Of a DNA stretch of 64,000 nt, positions 59,435 to 64,000 are shown piece after piece. Every line of letters starts with the position of its first letter. Position 1 is the first letter of the stretch. Position numbers and translations under genes: made by a program. The notes under the pieces were generated by a model, which was given only the letters and a program-made list of their open reading frames with translations, did no database searches and had not been told where the DNA came from. The stretch covers positions 248,001 through 312,000 of the forward strand of contig CAVUID010000012.1 of NCBI GenBank assembly GCA_963741495.1, read 5' to 3'. Source of the stretch: Sulfurimicrobium sp963741495. Its GTDB lineage: Bacteria; Pseudomonadota; Gammaproteobacteria; Burkholderiales; Sulfuricellaceae.

Positions 59435-60535
59435 ATGGATAAAAACATCACACAACTCGTTGAGTTTCTGAATGATGACCAATGGTGGATCGCCCAGGTA
59501 TTTCTGCTGGTGCTTGCCACGGTCAGCATCAACTTCATCGCCAACTACCTGCTCAACAAGCTGCGCAACAAAGCCGGCAGAACCAGCACAGCATGGGATG
59601 ACGCCCTTCTCGCCTCGGCCCATAAACCACTCAGCGCGCTGATCTGGCTGTTGGGCATCGCTTTTGCCGCCAGTATTGCAGGAGAGCAGAGCCAGGCGTC
59701 CATCTTTGATCTGGTCGACCCCACACGCAGGGTGGGTGTGGTGTTGATTGCCGTCTGGTTCCTGATGCGCAGCATCAAGGAAGCGGAAGTCAATTACCTC
59801 AAGAAGCACGCAGACCATGAAGGCGCACTGGACCGCACCACCCTGACCGCAATCAGCAACCTGGGTAAAATCTCGGTGTTCATCACCGGCGCGCTGGTCG
59901 GCATACAGTCCATGGGATACAGCATTTCCGGCGTGCTGGCCTTCGGCGGCATTGGCGGTATCGCTATCGGCTTTGCCGCCAAGGACATGCTGGCCAACCT
60001 GTTCGGCAGCCTGATCATCTTTCTCGACCGCCCCTTCAAGATCGGCGACTGGATACGCAGCCCCGACCGGCAAATCGAGGGCACCGTGGAGCAAATCGGC
60101 TGGCGCATGACCGTTATCCGCACCTTCTCCAAAAACCCGATTTATGTGCCGAATTCGGTGTTTTCGACCATCGCCATCGAGAACCCCTCGCGCATGACCA
60201 ACCGCCGCATTCACGAAACCATCGGCATCCGCTATGCCGATTTCAACGCCATGGAACGCATCACGCAGGAGGTCAAAGCCATGTTGGTAGCGCATCCAGA
60301 AATCGACAGCACCCTCACGCTGATGGTCAACTTCAACCGCTTCGGGGCAAGCTCCCTGGATTTTTTCATTTACACCTTCACCAAAACGACCGTCTGGGTG
60401 GATTTTCATGAAATCAAGCAGGACGTGCTGCTGAAAATCGGCCAGATCATCGAAAAGAATGGCGCCGAGATTGCCTTCCCGACCTCTACTGTGCACTTGC
60501 AGGTGGAACCGGGGCAGACCCGGGCAGAACTGTAA
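59435..60535 (+). CDS. Mechanosensitive channel, MscS family
   Basis: A 366-residue channel with four to five helices (WIAQVFLLVLATVSINFIANYLL, ALIWLLGIAFAASI, VVLIAVWFLMRSI) and the pore helix GVLAFGGIGGIAIGFAAKDMLANLFGSLIIFLDRPFKIGDWI, Gly/Ala-rich as in MscS. Beta domain TVEQIGWRMTVIRTFSKNPIYVPN and C-terminal alpha/beta part follow. Releases solutes under osmotic down-shock. ATG 59435. Convergent with a second MscS-like gene. Confidence 0.92.
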   Translation: MDKNITQLVEFLNDDQWWIAQVFLLVLATVSINFIANYLLNKLRNKAGRTSTAWDDALLASAHKPLSALIWLLGIAFAASIAGEQSQASIFDLVDPTRRVGVVLIAVWFLMRSIKEAEVNYLKKHADHEGALDRTTLTAISNLGKISVFITGALVGIQSMGYSISGVLAFGGIGGIAIGFAAKDMLANLFGSLIIFLDRPFKIGDWIRSPDRQIEGTVEQIGWRMTVIRTFSKNPIYVPNSVFSTIAIENPSRMTNRRIHETIGIRYADFNAMERITQEVKAMLVAHPEIDSTLTLMVNFNRFGASSLDFFIYTFTKTTVWVDFHEIKQDVLLKIGQIIEKNGAEIAFPTSTVHLQVEPGQTRAEL

Positions 60536-60574
60536 CGGCTTTCTTGGGACGGCGATTAGCCACCCCAATCAACT

Positions 60575-61654
60575 CTATTTTTGCTCACTGTTGGCCTGCT
60601 GCTGCGAAAGCGTTTCCAGCCGCCGCCGGGCCGCCTCGATATCCGCTTCGATCCTGGCCCGCCCGGCTTCATCCGCCTCATTCCTGAGTGTTTCGAGTTC
60701 CTCAAGATGCTGCTTGATATCCGTCAATTCCTTGCGATCCCATTCCAGCTTTTCCGCTTCTTCAGCCTTGTCGAAAATCAGCGCTTCCAGTTCTTCCTCC
60801 ACAACGGCTGCACTGGAGCCGCCCTCGGCAACGTCCGCTTCCGGAATCACTTTGCGGACCTCCGGCAGTTGCCGCTGGTTCATGAACGCAGGAGAAACGA
60901 TTTCGACGCCATCATCGTGCAACACATCCAGTATGCATTTTTGCAGGTTTGATCTTGCAGTCAGGAGCTGTTTGACCTCTGCGAGGAAGCCCGCAACCCG
61001 GTATGAAACCGAAAAATCTCCAAGGCTTCTGACCTGAACAAAGGGCTCTTCCAGGCCAGCCTCCGCCGCCGCTTTTTTCAGCAATTCTTCGATGCGCTTG
61101 CGTGAAATGTCGTAGCCCAGCGACAGCGTGGCGGAAACGATGGTGCCCGAGGTGCGAACAACCGTCACCGGATTATTGACCAGGTAAAGGTTCGGCAGGG
61201 TCGTCAACTCCCGCTCCTCGGTCTGGATTTCGGTATGGAACAGTCCTCTTTCCGTCACCCGGCCAAACTGTTCCCCGATGCGAACAAAATCGCCCGAACG
61301 AAAACTGCTCACTGCGCGCAGCATCAGCCCGGCCATGGCGTTTGCGACAAAGGTGGTTGAAGAAAGCGCGATCACGCCGGTGATCACCAGGCCGAGCAAA
61401 CTCAGGATTTGACCGCGCGCCATATCCGACATCGGGATAAGCAGCAGCACGATCAGCATGCCTGCCAGGGTAAGCAGCAGCATGATGAGCTGGCGCGGCA
61501 GACGCAGCTCCGCCCCCAGATCGGGGCTACGGCGAAGCAGCAACCAGTCCATGCCCCACAGCAGCAGGGCAACCATCACTGCGGCCGCCAGGGCGGGAAG
61601 ATATACCTGCAATACAGAGAAAAATTCTGGCAAGGCGTCCATATACTGCTCCAT
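60575..61654 (-). CDS. MscS-like channel with C-terminal coiled coil
   Basis: A 359-residue MscS-domain protein: three helices (VYLPALAAAVMVALLLWGMDWL, LIMLLLTLAGMLIVLLLIP, and the pore helix ILSLLGLVITGVIALSSTTFVANAMAGLM), then the beta domain (FRSGDFVRIGEQFGRVTERGLFHTEI) and DUF-type C-terminus. Residues about 270-355 are a charged coiled coil (KAEEAEKLEWDRKELTDIKQ), unusual for MscS. It is convergent with the channel gene at 59435, only 39 bases apart. Confidence 0.85.
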   Translation of the reverse strand: MEQYMDALPEFFSVLQVYLPALAAAVMVALLLWGMDWLLLRRSPDLGAELRLPRQLIMLLLTLAGMLIVLLLIPMSDMARGQILSLLGLVITGVIALSSTTFVANAMAGLMLRAVSSFRSGDFVRIGEQFGRVTERGLFHTEIQTEERELTTLPNLYLVNNPVTVVRTSGTIVSATLSLGYDISRKRIEELLKKAAAEAGLEEPFVQVRSLGDFSVSYRVAGFLAEVKQLLTARSNLQKCILDVLHDDGVEIVSPAFMNQRQLPEVRKVIPEADVAEGGSSAAVVEEELEALIFDKAEEAEKLEWDRKELTDIKQHLEELETLRNEADEAGRARIEADIEAARRRLETLSQQQANSEQK

Positions 61655-61833
61655 CAGTAGAAATCATTGCCCCTCGCTGGCACACCACGCCACCCCAAGG
61701 GCATGGCATATTGTTGCATACAGAATGTCTCTGGCGCGCTTTCCTCACCATGCCATGCGGCAGCAAAATGGGCGCGTTGCTTCCTGCCCGAATATTCGGC
61801 ATGATTCAGTGATCATCACCAGAGGGTCAAACT

Positions 61834-62286
61834 ATGAGTATTCGCGAAATTCTGGCTGCAAAGAAAAGCGTTGAGGTCCACAGCATCGCTCCCGACCAGT
61901 TCGTCCATGAGGCCGTTGCGCTCATGACCCGGCACGACATCGGCTCCCTGGTGGTCAAAGAAAACGACCAAATGATCGGCCTGCTGACCGACCGCCATCT
62001 GGTACGCGGGCTGAGCAAGGCCAAGTGCAACCTGTGCAACACCCGGGTGCGTGATGTGATGGTCGTCTCCCCCATCGTCGGCCACCCGGAGGATTCCGTC
62101 GACCAGCTGCGTCAAGTCATGACCGAGAATCACATCAGCCACTTGCCGGTGGTGGATGAAAAGGGACTGATGGGGATTATTTCCTTCTACGATGTCGCCC
62201 GCTCCGCCCTGAGCAATGTGGAATTCGAAAACAAGCTGCTCAAGCGCTACATCAAGGACTGGCCGGAGGATGAGGCGGAAAAGTGA
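61834..62286 (+). CDS. CBS-pair protein
   Basis: A 150-residue protein of two CBS motifs (VHSIAPDQFVHEAVALMTRHDIGSLVV and VVSPIVGHPEDSVDQLRQVMTENHISHLPVV), closing with GIISFYDVARSAL. CNLCNTRVRDVM between them has a CxxC. A stand-alone Bateman module that senses adenosyl nucleotides. Precedes norD by 150 bases but the link is not shown. Confidence 0.9.
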   Translation: MSIREILAAKKSVEVHSIAPDQFVHEAVALMTRHDIGSLVVKENDQMIGLLTDRHLVRGLSKAKCNLCNTRVRDVMVVSPIVGHPEDSVDQLRQVMTENHISHLPVVDEKGLMGIISFYDVARSALSNVEFENKLLKRYIKDWPEDEAEK

Positions 62287-62436
62287 TTGATTTTGCCACT
62301 ACCGGCAGGCTTGGGTTTCGCCACAACGATGTGGGGAAGCGCTCACAACAGACTGCCTGCGCCTTGCTTTGCATCAAGGCGCCACACGCCGAATTCTTTA
62401 AACTGCCTGCTTCCCCACACCTGACGGCTTGAACAA

Positions 62437-64000
62437 ATGGAAGAACAGGTTGGCGCCCTCTGGCACAAACTCATTACCGGCGCGGCAGACAAGCGTTACC
62501 CCCAGGAAGCAGTCACGCTGGAGCAAATCAGCAAAACCGCCGGCATCGTGTTCCGCGCCTGGGGCGGCGACAGCGGACTTGCCGTCAAATCCGCGACCGC
62601 AACCGAACACGGCGCGAAGCGCAGCCTGCTGCAGCGCATCGCCGGCAGCAATACCAAAGCCGAGCTGACCTGGCTGGATGGGGAAACCCTGAACCTGCCC
62701 ACGGCAATCGACCTTTTCCCCCAGCGCGGGCTGAACCGCGATTTATATCTCTGGCTGATTGCCCTGGCCGCCACCGAATCCGACCCCGCCCAGCCCTGGC
62801 TGCGGCGTAACCAGCAAGCCACGCTGGATGTGCTGGCGCGCTTTCCCGGCCTGGCACCCCGCTACCGTCGCCTGGTCGCTGCCGTGCTGGCCCAGCGCCC
62901 GCGGCCTGAACGCCTGCCGCAAGGCGAACGCGAACAGGAGACAGCCATCCGCGCGGCGCTTGAGCACCCCGGCAGCGTGGAAGGCATGCCGCGCGCCAGG
63001 CGCCCGCCGCAACCTGTTTACCTGTGGCTGCACCCCACCCCGCCGCCCACCCCGCCCGCCAGCAGCGGCAACGATAAAGAACCCGAAAATCATGAAGGCG
63101 GCGAGAGCAAGAAAAGCGAAAAAGACCGCCGTTACAAGGCGGAGCGGGTCGACATGCCGGACGGAAAAGATGGCTTCATGATGTTTTTCCGCGCCGAGAG
63201 CATTTTCAGCTGGGCCGAATACATCAAGGTCAATCGCCCCACCGAGGAAGATGAAGCACCCGACGAACGCCCGGCCGAGGATCTGGATAACCTGAGTGTG
63301 GCCCAGGATGGCAAGACCACCGCCTCGCGCCTGCGCTTCGATCTGGACCTGCCTTCCGAGCAAGCCGATGACCTGCCGCTCGGCGGCGGCATCCTGTTGC
63401 CGGAATGGCATTACAAAAAGCGCCTCATGCAGCCCGGGCACTGCCGCTTGCAGCCCATGGTGGCACGCAATGCCGAGCCGCTTCCGCTTCCGGCGCATCT
63501 CGGCGCCACCGCCCGCCGCCTGCGCAGCCAGTTCGAGGCGCTGGCCCCGGCCAAGGTATGGCTCAAGGGGCAATTCGACGGCACCGAGCTCGACCTTGAC
63601 GCCTGCATACAATTCAGCGCCGACCGCATCGGCGGCTTGCAGGCCCGTGAGCAGGGGCTGTACAAGGCGCACCAGTACCGCGACCGCGATCTTGCCTGTC
63701 TGCTGCTGGCAGATCTGTCGCTCTCCACCGACGCCTACGCCAGCGATCACGCCCGTGTCATCGATGTCATCCGCGACACCCTGTTCCTGTTTTCCGAGGC
63801 GCTTTCCGCCACTGGCGACCGTTTCGCGCTTTATGGCTTTTCCTCACTCAAACGCGAAAACATCCGCTTCCATGTACTCAAGGAATTCGAGCACAAATAC
63901 AACGCCGAAGTGCGCGGCCGCATCCAGGCCATCAAACCCGGCTTTTACACCCGCATGGGCGCGGCCATCCGCCATTCCAGCCAACTGCTCGTCAAGCAGG
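62437..64000 (+). CDS. norD: NorD VWA protein, 5' part (cut by window end)
   Basis: Nitric oxide reductase activation protein, partner of the NorQ ATPase. The frame starts at ATG 62437 and is open to the last base (521 residues seen; the stop lies outside the window). The N-terminal part is helical (LLQRIAGSNTKAELTWLDG); a Pro/Ser/Glu/Lys linker spans about 200-230. The VWA domain begins at LACLLLADLSLSTDAYASD, where DLSLS is the MIDAS metal site, then LFLFSEALSATGDRFALYGFSS and KPGFYTRMGAAIRHSS. NorD and NorQ together load iron into NorB. It is 15 kb from norQ, across the nos genes. Confidence 0.9.
   Translation, partial: MEEQVGALWHKLITGAADKRYPQEAVTLEQISKTAGIVFRAWGGDSGLAVKSATATEHGAKRSLLQRIAGSNTKAELTWLDGETLNLPTAIDLFPQRGLNRDLYLWLIALAATESDPAQPWLRRNQQATLDVLARFPGLAPRYRRLVAAVLAQRPRPERLPQGEREQETAIRAALEHPGSVEGMPRARRPPQPVYLWLHPTPPPTPPASSGNDKEPENHEGGESKKSEKDRRYKAERVDMPDGKDGFMMFFRAESIFSWAEYIKVNRPTEEDEAPDERPAEDLDNLSVAQDGKTTASRLRFDLDLPSEQADDLPLGGGILLPEWHYKKRLMQPGHCRLQPMVARNAEPLPLPAHLGATARRLRSQFEALAPAKVWLKGQFDGTELDLDACIQFSADRIGGLQAREQGLYKAHQYRDRDLACLLLADLSLSTDAYASDHARVIDVIRDTLFLFSEALSATGDRFALYGFSSLKRENIRFHVLKEFEHKYNAEVRGRIQAIKPGFYTRMGAAIRHSSQLLVKQ

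Noticed and set aside
1..64000. CRISPR array, tRNA or rRNA genes, prophage or insertion sequence with transposase
   Set aside because: No direct-repeat/spacer array, no cloverleaf candidates in the short intergenic gaps, and no transposase, integrase or phage structural genes were found.

Overview
This window looks like the chromosome of a facultatively anaerobic, denitrifying betaproteobacterium. The protein style and gene content suggest Nitrosomonadales or a Sulfuricella/Thiobacillus-like sulfur or iron lineage, but no rRNA gene is present and no genus can be proven. GC is moderately high, genes are tightly packed on both strands, and I see no tRNA, rRNA, CRISPR array, phage or transposase.

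Layout: (1) 1-4.8 kb: tail of a CBS protein, then a MacAB-like exporter operon with one adaptor, one ATPase and two paralogous permeases, the permeases separated by a palindromic MITE-like element. (2) 4.8-8.8 kb: a DsrC/TusE-like protein, a MarR regulator, a Yip1-family membrane protein and an iron-type alcohol dehydrogenase, with a matching palindrome in both divergent promoter regions; then a zinc-sensing (CZB) diguanylate cyclase whose 3' end runs into a second palindromic element. (3) 8.9-20.2 kb, minus strand: a six-gene operon of exported or cell-surface proteins (a 23-residue-repeat peptide, an 1865-residue protein, a fibronectin-III protein, a beta-barrel, a small secreted protein and a spermidine-synthase-like enzyme). 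This is the best candidate here for an undescribed system. (4) 20.4-30.1 kb: proS, a lytic transglycosylase, a hemerythrin, a TolC/HlyD efflux set with thioredoxins, a PilZ-like protein and a YihY/BrkB protein. This stretch holds many single-base frameshifts. (5) 30.2-37.6 kb: wrbA, a DUF2069 protein, acyP, a TRIC channel, leuA, a DNR-type Crp/Fnr regulator and a class III ribonucleotide reductase whose glycyl-radical segment is a separate small gene. (6) 37.8-49.8 kb: a diguanylate cyclase, NnrS and NO/nitrosative-stress proteins (hemerythrin, DUF2249 proteins, two His-rich membrane proteins), norCB, norEF, norQ, a polyferredoxin and a cytochrome c. (7) 49.9-58.9 kb, minus strand: nosZ, nosR, an unknown membrane ORF and nosDFYL, followed by a TumE-like pair. 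(8) 59.4-64.0 kb: two MscS channels, a CBS protein and norD, cut by the window end.

How it fits together: regions 6-8 carry NO reduction (NorCB with NorQ/NorD maturation and NorEF accessories) and N2O reduction (NosZ with the NosRDFYL maturation system). Six FNR/DNR-type anaeroboxes (TTGAT-N4-ATCAA-like) lie in front of nosZ (two), nosR, norC, the hemerythrin gene and a DUF2249 gene. The Crp/Fnr protein at 33.8-34.5 kb lacks an FNR iron-sulfur cysteine set but keeps an E-x-x-S-R recognition helix, so it is a plausible local regulator of them. At least seven distinct palindromic repeats sit in the window, several exactly at gene 3' ends or starts, where they supply stop codons, a ribosome binding site, or interrupt a signal peptide.
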